Source: an uncultured Eubacteriales bacterium
GTDB lineage: Bacteria > Bacillota > Clostridia > Oscillospirales > CAG-382
DNA length: 64,000 nt
Assembly: GCA_934479825.1 (NCBI GenBank)
Contig: CAKSOW010000003.1
Span: 1-64,000 of the forward strand
Reading direction: 5' to 3'
Shown here: positions 34,312-43,746 of the stretch, piece after piece
Numbering within the stretch: the stretch's first letter is position 1
Layout of the letters: each line of letters begins with the position of its first letter
Position numbers and translations under genes: made by a program
Notes under the pieces: model-generated
The model's input: only the letters and a program-made list of their open reading frames with translations
What the model was told of the DNA's origin: nothing
Database searches by the model: none

Positions 34312-35496
34312 TTAAAACTGCGAAAGCACGCGTTTAAGAATTTTAAGTCCGGTATCGATTTCGGCATCGGTGATCGTTAACGGCGGAAGCAGACGAAGCA
34401 CGTCTTTTCCGGCTGTTAAGACAATGAGTCCGGCGTCGATGGCGGCGTTGGCAATCACATGCGGATCATGTCCGACCTGAACGCCGATCATAAGCCCTTT
34501 TCCGCGCACATCCTTGACAACAGCACAGCCGAAATCGGCAATCTTGCGGCGGATCAAGTCGCCCTTGGCCAAAACGTCGCCAAGGAACGCCTCGTTATTG
34601 ACAGTATCCATGACATAGCAGGCCGCGGCCGCGGCAACCGGATTGCCGCCGAAAGTCGAACCGTGCATTCCGCGTCCGAGCACATCCGCGCATTTTTCCG
34701 AAGCGGCAAACGCACCAATCGGGATTCCGCCGGCAAGACCTTTGGCAAGCGTCAGCACATCCGGACGGATATCGTAATTCTGATAAGCATACAGCTTTCC
34801 GGTGCGGCCGATACCGGTCTGCACTTCGTCGATGATGACGAGAATATCGCGTTTGCGGCATTCCTCGCCGACAAAGCGTGCGAAATTGTTATCGATCAGA
34901 TTGACGCCGCCCTCGCCTTGTATCACTTCTAACATAACGGCGCACACATCCCCCGTAAGAGATGCGGCAAAAGCCGTTGCGTTGTTGTATTCGCAGTATT
35001 TGAAACCACCGGTGAACGGGAAGAAGTAATTGTGAAAGACCTCTTGACCGGTTGCGGCAAGCGTTGTGACGGTTCTGCCGTGGAACGAGCGGTCAAAGGT
35101 GATAATGGTGTTTCTGCCCTCGCCGTATTTGTCAAACGAGTATTTTCTGGCAAGCTTGATAGCGCCCTCGTTCGCCTCTGCGCCGGAATTGCAGAAAAAG
35201 ACCTTGCTCATGACAGAGCTTTTGACGATCTTTTCGGCAAGACGCGCCGTCGGTTCGGAATAGAAATAGTTGGACATATGCTGAATTTTGCGGAGCTGTG
35301 CCGTAACGGCCGCGATATAGCCGCGGTTGGCCGTGCCGAGGGAAAGTGTTCCGATGCCGCTGGCAAAATCGATATATTTTTTGTTATCGGCGGAAAAAAG
35401 TGTTGCGTTTTTGCCATGGTCGAGAACCACATCGTACCGCCCGTAGGTATTCATAATATAATTTGCGTCAAGCTCCTTGACATAAGCCGAATCCAT
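34312..35496 (-). CDS. argD: Acetylornithine aminotransferase
   Basis: A 394-residue class-III PLP aminotransferase. ATG 35496 (MDSAYVKELDANYIMNTYGR) has GGAGG six bases upstream; a 48-codon extension is not homologous. Recognised motifs are NYFYSEPTARLAEKI, FCNSGAEANEGAIKLARKY, the PLP-aspartate region VIIDEVQTGIGRTGKLYAYQ and the Schiff-base lysine in TLAKGLAGGIPIGA at about residue 248. It converts N-acetylglutamate semialdehyde to N-acetylornithine. It follows argB by 23 bp. Confidence 0.94.
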   Translation of the reverse strand: MDSAYVKELDANYIMNTYGRYDVVLDHGKNATLFSADNKKYIDFASGIGTLSLGTANRGYIAAVTAQLRKIQHMSNYFYSEPTARLAEKIVKSSVMSKVFFCNSGAEANEGAIKLARKYSFDKYGEGRNTIITFDRSFHGRTVTTLAATGQEVFHNYFFPFTGGFKYCEYNNATAFAASLTGDVCAVMLEVIQGEGGVNLIDNNFARFVGEECRKRDILVIIDEVQTGIGRTGKLYAYQNYDIRPDVLTLAKGLAGGIPIGAFAASEKCADVLGRGMHGSTFGGNPVAAAAACYVMDTVNNEAFLGDVLAKGDLIRRKIADFGCAVVKDVRGKGLMIGVQVGHDPHVIANAAIDAGLIVLTAGKDVLRLLPPLTITDAEIDTGLKILKRVLSQF

Positions 35497-35519
35497 AATT
35501 CTCCTCCGTACTTTGTTTT

Positions 35520-36389
35520 TTATTCCACAATCATGGTGCCGATACCTTCGTTGGAAAGCATTTCGATAAGAATGGAGTGAAGCAGTCTTCCGTCGATGAT
35601 ATGCGCGCGTTTGACGCCGTTTTTGACGCACATTTCGCAACAGTCAATCTTGGGAATCATGCCGCCGGAAATAACGCCCTCATTCTTCAACGGCTCGATC
35701 TCATCCAGCTTTACGACCGGAATGAGCGTGTCGTCATCATGCAGATCTCGCATAAGGCCGCGCGTATTGGTAAGAAGAATCAGCTTTTCCGCGCCGAGAG
35801 CAATTGCAATCTTCGCCGCCGCTGTGTCGGAATTGATGTTGTAAACATCGCTTTCGCCGTCCACACCGGTTGCCACCGTCGCAATGACCGGGATAAAGCC
35901 GGCCGCGATGTTGTCGGTAATGATTTTGGTGTCCACATCGGTGATCTCGCCGACCGCACCATAATCGTTTTTGCCGTCGTCAAGCTTTTTTGCCTTTATC
36001 ATGCCGCCGTCGATACCCGAAAGTCCGACCGCACTGCCGCCGATAGAGGTGATCTTGTTGACAAGGTCCTTGTTGGTCTTGCCGGCAAGCACCATTTGAA
36101 CGACCTCCACAGCCTCTTCGCCGGTATAGCGAAGTCCGTTGATAAACTGTGTTTCGATACCGAGCTTATCAAACATCGCCGTGATTTCCGGGCCGCCGCC
36201 GTGAACCATGACGACGTTGATTCCGACGAGTTTTAACAGTACCAAATCGGAGATGACCGCCTCTTTGAGTCCCTCGTTTTCCATGGCATTTCCGCCGTAT
36301 TTGACGACAATGGTTTTACCGTAATACTTTTGAATGTATGGCAAAGCTTCAATAAGAACCTTGGCTTTGTCAATGTTGGAAATAAACAT
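35520..36389 (-). CDS. argB: Acetylglutamate kinase
   Basis: A 289-residue amino-acid kinase with AAGGAG upstream of ATG 36389. IVVKYGGNAMEN carries the phosphate-binding Lys. HGGGPEITAMFDKLGIE binds acetylglutamate. The nucleotide region contains NINSDTAAAKIAIALGAEKL and the C-terminal GVISGGMIPKIDCCEMCVKN. The N-terminal ~20 residues (NIDKAKVLIEALPYIQKYYG) form the kinked helix typical of hexameric, arginine-sensitive forms, so feedback inhibition by arginine is likely. Confidence 0.94.
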   Translation of the reverse strand: MFISNIDKAKVLIEALPYIQKYYGKTIVVKYGGNAMENEGLKEAVISDLVLLKLVGINVVMVHGGGPEITAMFDKLGIETQFINGLRYTGEEAVEVVQMVLAGKTNKDLVNKITSIGGSAVGLSGIDGGMIKAKKLDDGKNDYGAVGEITDVDTKIITDNIAAGFIPVIATVATGVDGESDVYNINSDTAAAKIAIALGAEKLILLTNTRGLMRDLHDDDTLIPVVKLDEIEPLKNEGVISGGMIPKIDCCEMCVKNGVKRAHIIDGRLLHSILIEMLSNEGIGTMIVE

Positions 36390-36415
36390 ATTCTTTTCTC
36401 CTTGCTCCGGAAATT

Positions 36416-37654
36416 CTAACTGCGGTAATCGCCGTTGATACGGACATATTCGTATGTCAGATCACACCCGTAAGCGGTTGCGCACTCTTTGCCGCAATTC
36501 ATACTGACGTCCATGACAATGGCATCTTTAAGCAAAATTTCTTTTGCCTTATCCTCATCAAAACCGACACTGCCGCCATTCTTGCAGACATTGATCTCAC
36601 CGGCGTCGGAAATAAAGCTGACATCGACCTTGTTCGGGTCAAATTCCACACCGGCATAACCCAGTGCGCACAAAATGCGTCCCCAGTTGGCGTCCGCACC
36701 GAACATAGCCGTTTTGACTAACGGCGAATTGATGACGGACTTGGCAAGAATCCGTGCGTTTTCAACCGTATCACAGCCATGAACGCGGCATTCCAACAGC
36801 TTGGTCGCTCCCTCGCCGTCAGCCGCCATTTTGCGTGCCAGATAATGGCAGACGTATTCAAGAAGCGCCTCGAACGCTTGGGCATTTTCGCTGTCCGGGT
36901 CATCGATAAGCGCATTTCCGGCAAGTCCCGAAGCCATGATGCTGAATGTGTCGTTGGTGCTGGTGTCACCGTCAACGCTGATCATATTGAACGTGTGGTC
37001 AGCCACACGCTTTAAAAGAATCTGCAAAACGCCGGACGTGATGTTCACGTCAGTCGTGACAAAGCAGAGCATAGTCGCCATTTTGGGCTGGATCATGCCG
37101 CTGCCTTTGGACATGCCGCCAATCTTCACTTTTACGCCATCGATCACCGTTTCAGCGGCAATTTGCTTTAAACGCGTATCGGTGGTCATGATGGCGCTGG
37201 CGGCGGCATAAGCATCCTCCGCGCCATAGCCGAGCGAATCGCAAAGTGTCGGAATTCCGCTCAAAATCGGTTCTAACGGAAGGGGTTCGCCGATAACGCC
37301 GGTAGATGTGACAATGACGTCGTTCTCATCAATGCCTAAATGTCCCGCAAGCGCCGCACACATGGCGTTTGCTTTTTCCACGCCGTCCGGATTGCAGGTG
37401 TTGGCGTTTCCGCTGTTGCAGATAGCGGCGCGGGCTATTCCGTTTTTCAGATGTTCGCGCGTGACCGTAATCGGCGCTCCATAAACCTTGTTGGTCGTGT
37501 AAATGGCGGCGGCCTGACACGGCTTATCGGCCAGAATCAAAGCCAGGTCCTTTTTGTTCTTGTTCTTGCGAAGTCCGCAATGGATTCCGGAGGCGCGGAA
37601 TCCGGCCGGATACGTCACGCCGCCCTCCATGCGTTTGAATTTCGTTTCGTTCAT
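36416..37654 (-). CDS. argJ: Bifunctional ornithine acetyltransferase/N-acetylglutamate synthase
   Basis: A 412-residue ArgJ precursor. It autocleaves at the conserved ATML site (KMATMLCFVTTDVN, about residue 190), where Thr becomes the catalytic N-terminal nucleophile of the beta chain. KGSGMIQPKMATM precedes the site, and NMISVDGDTSTNDTFSIMAS follows. The N-terminal AAIYTTNKVYGAPI and ICNSGNANTCNP fit the family. A bifunctional ArgJ recycles the acetyl group and can also make acetylglutamate, which explains why argA and argE are absent. GGAG is 12 bases upstream of the ATG. Confidence 0.94.
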   Translation of the reverse strand: MNETKFKRMEGGVTYPAGFRASGIHCGLRKNKNKKDLALILADKPCQAAAIYTTNKVYGAPITVTREHLKNGIARAAICNSGNANTCNPDGVEKANAMCAALAGHLGIDENDVIVTSTGVIGEPLPLEPILSGIPTLCDSLGYGAEDAYAAASAIMTTDTRLKQIAAETVIDGVKVKIGGMSKGSGMIQPKMATMLCFVTTDVNITSGVLQILLKRVADHTFNMISVDGDTSTNDTFSIMASGLAGNALIDDPDSENAQAFEALLEYVCHYLARKMAADGEGATKLLECRVHGCDTVENARILAKSVINSPLVKTAMFGADANWGRILCALGYAGVEFDPNKVDVSFISDAGEINVCKNGGSVGFDEDKAKEILLKDAIVMDVSMNCGKECATAYGCDLTYEYVRINGDYRS

Positions 37655-37689
37655 ATCGATTCAAATCTCCATTTCTTGCTTTAACGGTA

Positions 37690-38742
37690 TCAGAACGACG
37701 GCGGAAGCATGGAAATGCCTTCGTCCTCCGGCAAACCGAAGCGGATATTCATGTTCTGGATAGCCTGACCGGCAGCGCCCTTGACCATGTTGTCAATCAC
37801 ACTGGTGATGACAAAGGTCGAAGTGTGCTCGTCAAAATGCAAGGATATATCACAATAGTTGGAATAATGCACGTTTTTGATGTTGGCAAATTTGCCGAGC
37901 GGCATAACACGGACAAATTTTTCATTTTTATAAAACGCCGTATAAGCTTCATACAGCTTTTCAAGCGTCACGCCCTCCGCGGCCTTTACATAGATCGTCG
38001 ATAAGATACCGCGGTTGACCGGCAAAAGGTGGGGCACAAACGTCACATTCACGGGTTGTCCGTAAAGAAGCGATAACGTCTGCTCGATTTCCGGCGTATG
38101 CCGGTGGCAGGCCGCTTTATAAGCCGCAAAGGCCTCGTTGGTATCCGGGAAATGCGTGTTTTGCGAAAGACCGCGGCCGGCGCCCGTTACACCGCTCTTG
38201 GAATCAAGAATGATACCGTGCGCCGGATCACAGAGTTTCCCTTTTAAAGCCGGCATAAGGCCAAGCGCAATGCTCGTCGGATAACAGCCGGGGTTGGCGA
38301 TGATATTGATATGCGGAATGCTTTCGCGGTTGATCTCCGGCAGACAGTAGAGCGCTTTTTTGTGGAGCGCCGGATATTTGAACGGAAGTCCGTACCATTT
38401 GGTGTATGCGGATTCCTCCGTCAGACGGAAATCCGCGCCGAGGTCGATCAACACTTTCCCGTTTTTGTCACAGTTTACGGCAAGTTCTTCCGAAAGTCCG
38501 TGCGGAAGAGCGGCAAATACCACGTCGCTTGCCTCTACCACACTTTCCATATTGCCAAGAACATGTTCTTTTTGCGTGGTAAGCGCCGGATATACCGATT
38601 CAAGTGTCTGTCCCTCAAACGAAGTTGACGATACAGCCGCCACTTCGGCATAGCGGTGCGGAACAAGAAGCCGATACAGTTCCGCTCCGGCATACCCGGT
38701 CGCGCCGATAATGCCGACTTTTACTTTTTTATTCTCTGTCAT
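37690..38742 (-). CDS. argC: N-acetyl-gamma-glutamyl-phosphate reductase
   Basis: A 350-residue NADP-dependent reductase. I placed the start at ATG 38742 (MTENKKVKVGIIGATGYAG); a GTG nine bases upstream is possible. The Rossmann loop is GIIGATGYAGAELYRLL. The active-site Cys is in ANPGCYPTSIALGL (about residue 150). HRHTPEIEQ and VTFVPHLLPVNRG are family motifs. It produces N-acetylglutamate semialdehyde and lies directly upstream of argJ. Confidence 0.94.
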   Translation of the reverse strand: MTENKKVKVGIIGATGYAGAELYRLLVPHRYAEVAAVSSTSFEGQTLESVYPALTTQKEHVLGNMESVVEASDVVFAALPHGLSEELAVNCDKNGKVLIDLGADFRLTEESAYTKWYGLPFKYPALHKKALYCLPEINRESIPHINIIANPGCYPTSIALGLMPALKGKLCDPAHGIILDSKSGVTGAGRGLSQNTHFPDTNEAFAAYKAACHRHTPEIEQTLSLLYGQPVNVTFVPHLLPVNRGILSTIYVKAAEGVTLEKLYEAYTAFYKNEKFVRVMPLGKFANIKNVHYSNYCDISLHFDEHTSTFVITSVIDNMVKGAAGQAIQNMNIRFGLPEDEGISMLPPSF

Positions 38743-38781
38743 TCTGTCCACTCTTTCCCGGATATAAATCCGAGTTTCCTT

Positions 38782-40173
38782 TTAGTTTTCTTCCAGTTCT
38801 TCGGAATCCAAAAAATCCTTTAATTTTGCAATCTGGCGTCTTACAGCCTCCGGCGCCGGGCCGCCCACGCAGGCGCGTCCGTTGACGCATGCCGTAAGAT
38901 CCACCGCCGCATAAACGTCCTCTTCAAACGCGTCCGACACAGCCTTATAATCGGCTAACGGCAGCGTTTCAAAGCTCTCGTTTTTCTCAATACACCGTGC
39001 GACAAGTTCACCGACAATCTTATACGCCGTGCGGAACGGTTTTCCTTTTTTGACTAAATAATCCGCGCAGTCGGTGGCATTGATAAACCCGAAACCGGCC
39101 GCTTTTCTCATGCGTTCCTTGCGGAAAGACGCTGTCGCCAACATTTCGTTGAAAATCGAAAGACACATTTTTACATTGTCCAAAGCATCAAACAGCGTTT
39201 CCTTATCCTCCTGCATATCCTTGTTATATGCAAGCGGAAGGCCTTTCATCACGGTAAGCAACGCCATTAACGACCCATAAACACGTCCGGTCTTGCCGCG
39301 CACAAGCTCTGCAATGTCCGGATTTTTCTTCTGCGGCATAATGGACGAACCGGTTGCAAATGCGTCGTCAAGCTCCATATACCCGAATTCACTGCTGCAC
39401 CAAAGAATAACCTCTTCCGAAAAGCGCGACAAATGCATCTGAATCATCGACAGATCAAATGCAAATTCCAGCACAAAATCACGATCGCTCACCCCGTCAA
39501 TGCTATTGTCAGTCACATCGTCGAGCCCAAGCTCTTTACATACCTCATACCGGTCGATCGGATAGGTCGTTCCTGCCAACGCGCAAGAACCGAGCGGCGA
39601 AAGGCAGGTTCGGTCATAGCAATCGTCAAGGCGAAGAAGGTCGCGCTTGAACATCTGCGCATAGGCGAGAATTTCATGGGCAAGCGTTATGGGTTGAGCA
39701 CGCTGTAAATGCGTGTAGCCACTCATGACCGTGTCGGTGTTGTCCTCGGCAATGCGGATGACCGTCTGCATGAGATTCATCACAAGCTCTTTGACATTTT
39801 TTATCTCATCGCGCAGATACAAACGCATATCGAGAGCCACTTGGTCGTTGCGGCTGCGCGAGGTATGCAACCGCTTTCCGGCGTCTCCGATACGTTCGGT
39901 GAGGACCTGTTCGACAAACATATGAATGTCCTCCGCTTTGGGGTCAAAAACAAGCGTACCGCTTTCAAGATCGGCTAAGATGCCCTCCAAGCCGCGGATA
40001 ATGCATTCGCTTTCGCTTTTTTCAATGATTCCGGTGTCGCCGAGCATTTTGGCATGCGCCATACTGCCGGCAATATCCTGTTTATACATGCGGCTGTCAA
40101 AGGAAATCGACGAGTTGAAGTCGTTGACGCGCTCGTCTTCTTCCTTTTTGAACCGTCCTTGCCACATTTTCAT
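38782..40173 (-). CDS. argH: Argininosuccinate lyase
   Basis: A 463-residue fumarase/aspartase superfamily enzyme that splits argininosuccinate into arginine and fumarate. KMWQGRFKKEEDERVNDFNS opens the protein. HTSRSRNDQVALDMRLYLRD is at about residue 110. The catalytic-serine loop GSSIMPQKKNPDIAEL is at about residues 280-295. The start is ambiguous: ATG 40173 is far (13 bases) from AAAGGA, whereas a TTG at 40182 is four bases from it. Either way only three residues differ. Confidence 0.94.
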   Translation of the reverse strand: MKMWQGRFKKEEDERVNDFNSSISFDSRMYKQDIAGSMAHAKMLGDTGIIEKSESECIIRGLEGILADLESGTLVFDPKAEDIHMFVEQVLTERIGDAGKRLHTSRSRNDQVALDMRLYLRDEIKNVKELVMNLMQTVIRIAEDNTDTVMSGYTHLQRAQPITLAHEILAYAQMFKRDLLRLDDCYDRTCLSPLGSCALAGTTYPIDRYEVCKELGLDDVTDNSIDGVSDRDFVLEFAFDLSMIQMHLSRFSEEVILWCSSEFGYMELDDAFATGSSIMPQKKNPDIAELVRGKTGRVYGSLMALLTVMKGLPLAYNKDMQEDKETLFDALDNVKMCLSIFNEMLATASFRKERMRKAAGFGFINATDCADYLVKKGKPFRTAYKIVGELVARCIEKNESFETLPLADYKAVSDAFEEDVYAAVDLTACVNGRACVGGPAPEAVRRQIAKLKDFLDSEELEEN

Positions 40174-40221
40174 GTTTTGCAACCGTTCCTTTATCTTTTT
40201 AGAGCGTAAAATAGTTATTCT

Positions 40222-41880
40222 TTATTCCGCCGTAATCTTCACGTGATACAGCGCGGCTTCTGCTTTTTCAAGCGCCAGATACAGACCGCCGCGTTCCCCG
40301 TCCGTCGGATACTTTTCCGTTTTGCCGCACCATGTGAGTTCTAACGTATGCGCCGGATAGTCGGTTCTGACAGTAAGTTCGCACATTTCTTGCGTCGTGT
40401 CGGAGCTCAGCCAATGGGTGTTTCCGTCTTTCCAAAGGTTCGGCATGGCATGAGCCGCCATAATGCCGATCTTCGCATTCTCCGACACACGAAGCAGGAT
40501 TTTTGCTTCGTAAGCGTCAGGAACCGACAGAATATTCTGCGCGGCTAATCCAACCAGTGAATTCCCGTCGGTCTTTAAAGTCAGGTGCCGCCCAAAGCTA
40601 TCCTTTTCAAACGCATACTTAGCCGAAACCAAACCGGTCTCGCCGCCTGTCACGCATTCATAGTTCAAATCGACCAAGCGTTTCACCGACTGAAAATCTT
40701 CTTCGTATACAGTTTCCCCCGCAGAAAAATGCTTTTCCGCTTCCTCCGGAACAGGCTTCGTCATATCTAACGTCACCGTCCCAAACCCGGACAACAAAAT
40801 GTGCTTTATATGCGAAGAACTGCGCAGAAAATCGTTGCTTGACCACAATCTGACGCTCGGATACCAGAACGCCGGGCACGGCCAAAGCAAGGTTTCGGGG
40901 TCGCACATCCGGTTGAGCTTGTCTGAACCGCCGCCATAACCGTGATGTCCCACTTGCAGGAATTCACACGCAAGGTCGTCCTTTTCATAGCGGTTCGCCG
41001 TGCTGTCCGATGCACGCGGCATAGCGTCGCCCAAGAACAGAATCCGCCGTCCGGAAAAATCCGCCCGGAAGATTAACGAGGAATCGTTGAAATTGGAAAA
41101 AGCGTTCGGATAGCCGTCATCCGGCGTATAAAGCATATCGATATCCAATCCGGCAAAAGAAAACTTCATGCCGGTGCGCGCCGGAATAAGCGCCGTACCG
41201 TGCGCTTTGATTTTCGGAAGCAGCGTATCAAACACCGCATGCGGATAAACCACATTGAATTTGTCCGGAACGATGTTATAAATAAGGCTTTCCAAGACGA
41301 AATCGTCTTTGTGATCTTTCCAAAGTCTGCAAAACGCAGTTGTGTGATCGTCATGCAGATGTGTGATAAAGCAGGCCGCGACAATCGGTTTTCCTCCGGT
41401 TTCGGTCTGCGCGCAAAGCAGGTCAAATAACCGTTCGCTCTCCTCGTAATCGTCCTCGCCGCCGTCAATCAGAATAAACCGGCCGTCGGTCGTGCGAAGT
41501 ACATACGACATGCCGCAATCGGCGCTCATGCAAGCCAAATGGCATTGTGTAAGGAGCGGAACAGCATTCGCCGTGCCTTTTCCATGTTCCGGAAACACGG
41601 AAAAATAGTCGTTTCCGGTTTCGCATGTCACACGGATTTCTTTATTATTGGGTGAAAAGCCGACGCCAATCAGGTTTTCTCCCGAACCGATGAAACAAAA
41701 CGGATTTTTTCCGATTTGATTTGTTTCTGTTCTTTCGGCATTTTGTGAAAGTAAGCCGCAAATACGGTTATACTGTGCGCGGTCGGCATCCGACAACACA
41801 AAAAGTTCCGATTTTTTGTCAATTTCAATTTTTTCGGCGATAAAACCGTCTTGCTTCAATGCCTTTTCAAGGTCTTTCAT
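40222..41880 (-). CDS. Metallo-beta-lactamase fold hydrolase of unknown substrate
   Basis: A 552-residue protein without signal peptide; AGGGAG lies five bases before ATG 41880. Residues about 140-340 form an MBL fold close to ComEC-type hydrolases: FILIDGGEDDYEESER, the metal motif ITHLHDDHTTAF, ILFLGDAM with a metal Asp, and VGHHGYGGG with the final His. The N-terminal ~130 and C-terminal ~180 residues are strand-rich and unassigned. The gene sits between argG and argH on the same strand and breaks an otherwise pure arginine cluster. Nothing in it suggests an arginine role, so it is probably a passenger. An E2 element lies just upstream of its start. Confidence 0.75.
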   Translation of the reverse strand: MKDLEKALKQDGFIAEKIEIDKKSELFVLSDADRAQYNRICGLLSQNAERTETNQIGKNPFCFIGSGENLIGVGFSPNNKEIRVTCETGNDYFSVFPEHGKGTANAVPLLTQCHLACMSADCGMSYVLRTTDGRFILIDGGEDDYEESERLFDLLCAQTETGGKPIVAACFITHLHDDHTTAFCRLWKDHKDDFVLESLIYNIVPDKFNVVYPHAVFDTLLPKIKAHGTALIPARTGMKFSFAGLDIDMLYTPDDGYPNAFSNFNDSSLIFRADFSGRRILFLGDAMPRASDSTANRYEKDDLACEFLQVGHHGYGGGSDKLNRMCDPETLLWPCPAFWYPSVRLWSSNDFLRSSSHIKHILLSGFGTVTLDMTKPVPEEAEKHFSAGETVYEEDFQSVKRLVDLNYECVTGGETGLVSAKYAFEKDSFGRHLTLKTDGNSLVGLAAQNILSVPDAYEAKILLRVSENAKIGIMAAHAMPNLWKDGNTHWLSSDTTQEMCELTVRTDYPAHTLELTWCGKTEKYPTDGERGGLYLALEKAEAALYHVKITAE

Positions 41881-41898
41881 AAATTCTCCCTGTACAAA

Positions 41899-42140
41899 GC
41901 ATAGGGCAAGACTGCTCTTACCCTATTGAGCGTGTCGCAAAACTTCGTTTTACGACACGAACCAGATTCGTGCGCTCGCGCCCCATGCCAAAAAGCTGTG
42001 CTTTTTGACACTCGCGAATCTATTTGAGAAAAATTTGTGGCGCATGTCCCCAAATTTTTCGGAGTTTTATATCCGAGCTTCGCCTGAAACAGCCAAAAGC
42101 CTTTTTCAACAGGCATAGGGCAAGACTGCTCTTACCCTAT
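41899..42140 (+). repeat. E2 element copy A with 28-bp flanking direct repeats
   Basis: The element is 41927-42112, flanked by identical 28-bp copies at 41899-41926 and 42113-42140. The repeats start GCATAGGGCAAG, end CTTACCCTAT and form an 11-bp hairpin. Internal stems are GTGTCGCAAAAC/GTTTTACGACAC (41932-41958), AGATTCG/CGAATCT (41964-41970 with 42015-42021) enclosing CAAAAAGC/GCTTTTTG (41989-42007), and AAAAATTTG/CAAATTTTT (42029-42037 with 42051-42059). It lies between argG and the MBL gene. No ORF is inside. Confidence 0.82.
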
Positions 42141-42167
42141 ACCTGTCACCGAAAAACTGCTTTCGGA

Positions 42168-43391
42168 TTATTTCTTTTCCCAGTTCTGCTTTGCCTTGGC
42201 ACGGACGGCAATCGGCAGACCATACAGGTTGATAAAGCCGGCGGAATCTTTTTGGTCATAGACATGATCTTCGCCGAACGTTGCGATTTCTTCGGAATAC
42301 AGCGAATAGTCGCTCCATACGCCAGCCTTGATGATATTGCCCTTGTAAAGCTTCAATTTGACTTTACCGGTTACGGTCTCCTGCGTCTTATCGACAAAGG
42401 CGCTGAGCGCTTCACGAAGCGGCGTGAACCATTGCCCGTTGTACACAAGCTCACCAAACGTGATGGCCAGTTCTTCTTTTTTATGTGCCGTCATCTTATC
42501 AAGGCAGATCGTTTCGAGGTATTCATGCGCGGCATACAAAATCGCACCGCCGGGCGTTTCGTATACGCCGCGGCATTTCATACCGACAAGCCGGTTTTCC
42601 ACGATATCAAGAAGGCCGATACCGTTTGCGCCGCCAACCTCGTTCAGTTTCAGGATGATATCCTTGGCGGACATCTTCTTGCCGTCGAGAGCAACCGGAA
42701 CGCCTTTTTCAAAATCGAGCGTGATATAAGTGGGTTTGTCCGGTGCGTCGATGGGAGAAACGCCCATTTCAAGGAAGCCTTTCTTTTCATACAGCGGCTC
42801 ATTTCCAGCGTCTTCCAAATCAAGACCTTCATGCGAAAGGTGCCACAGGTTCTTGTCCTTGGAATAGTTGGTTTCCCGGTTAATTTTGAGCGGAATGTGA
42901 TGCGCTTCGGCGTAATCGATCTCTTCGTCACGGCTCTTGATGTTCCATTCACGCCACGGAGCAATGATCTTCATATCCGGCGCAAAAGCCTTGATGGCCA
43001 GTTCAAACCGAACCTGGTCGTTTCCTTTACCGGTGCAGCCGTGGCAGATTGCATCCGCGCCTTCTTTTTTGGCAATCTCCACCAAGCGTTTGGCGATAAC
43101 GGGGCGCGCAAAGCTCGTGCCGAGCATATATTTTTCATATAAAGCGCCGGCCTTGACCGTCGGAATGATGAAATCATCCACAAATTCATCGGTCAGATCC
43201 TCAATGTACAGCTTGGAAGCACCGGTCGCCAAGGCTTTTTCCTCCAAACCTTCCAGCTCGTCTGCCTGCCCGACATTGCCCGAAACAGCAATGACTTCAC
43301 AGTTATCATAATTCTCTTTCAGCCACGGAATAATAATCGAAGTATCCAATCCGCCGGAATATGCCAAAACAACTTTTTTAATGCCTTTCAT
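42168..43391 (-). CDS. argG: Argininosuccinate synthase
   Basis: A 407-residue ATP-dependent ligase joining citrulline and aspartate. The start at ATG 43391 (MKGIKKVVLAYSGGLDTS) has AGGGG upstream. The PP-loop is AYSGGLDTS at residues 9-17. HGCTGKGNDQVRFE is at about 118, and PWREWNIKSRDEEI and ETNYSKDKNLW follow in order. It is the promoter-proximal gene of the arginine series, separated from the rest by 287 bp that hold an E2 element, so argH to argF may have their own promoter. Confidence 0.95.
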   Translation of the reverse strand: MKGIKKVVLAYSGGLDTSIIIPWLKENYDNCEVIAVSGNVGQADELEGLEEKALATGASKLYIEDLTDEFVDDFIIPTVKAGALYEKYMLGTSFARPVIAKRLVEIAKKEGADAICHGCTGKGNDQVRFELAIKAFAPDMKIIAPWREWNIKSRDEEIDYAEAHHIPLKINRETNYSKDKNLWHLSHEGLDLEDAGNEPLYEKKGFLEMGVSPIDAPDKPTYITLDFEKGVPVALDGKKMSAKDIILKLNEVGGANGIGLLDIVENRLVGMKCRGVYETPGGAILYAAHEYLETICLDKMTAHKKEELAITFGELVYNGQWFTPLREALSAFVDKTQETVTGKVKLKLYKGNIIKAGVWSDYSLYSEEIATFGEDHVYDQKDSAGFINLYGLPIAVRAKAKQNWEKK

Positions 43392-43444
43392 TGCAATCCC
43401 CTTCTCTGTTTTGCTTTTTAAAAGCGAGGTTTTATTTTTTCTAA

Positions 43445-43473
43445 ATTGTACCACTGAACGTCAAAAAAATCAA
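43445..43473 (-). promoter_or_regulatory. Promoter of argG
   Basis: Minus-strand TTGATT (43468-43473), a 17-bp spacer and TACAAT (43445-43450). Upstream, CTTGAATAATAAAC (about 43477-43490) resembles half of a Bacillota ARG box. The rest of 43392-43746 is very AT-rich, with ATGCATAT palindromes around 43575-43615 that could be regulator sites; nothing coding is seen. Confidence 0.65.
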
Positions 43474-43746
43474 GTGTTTATTATTCAAGTTTACAAAATT
43501 TATGCAATTTGTGTTATTTGTCAAGAAAAGCCGTATACATCACACTTCACCTTACATTTTGCACAAGCATATTTGCATATTTACATGAATATATCAAATT
43601 ATATGCATATTATCGCGTATATTTTTCCGCTTATGCAAAATTTTTTCTTGCGTCGCGATTTTTGCCTTGCAAAACAAACGGCAATTCGTACAGACTATAT
43701 AACGAAACAAAGGCATGTAAAAAAACGTGCCGAAAGGAGTTTTGTT

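Noticed and set aside
40222..41880. MBL-fold protein as an arginine-pathway enzyme
   Set aside because: It has no resemblance to deacetylases or amidohydrolases of the pathway, and argJ already covers the deacetylation step.
43561..43620. AT-rich palindromes as ARG boxes
   Set aside because: The half-sites fit the consensus poorly and lie far upstream of the argG promoter. I kept only the weak half-site note at the promoter.
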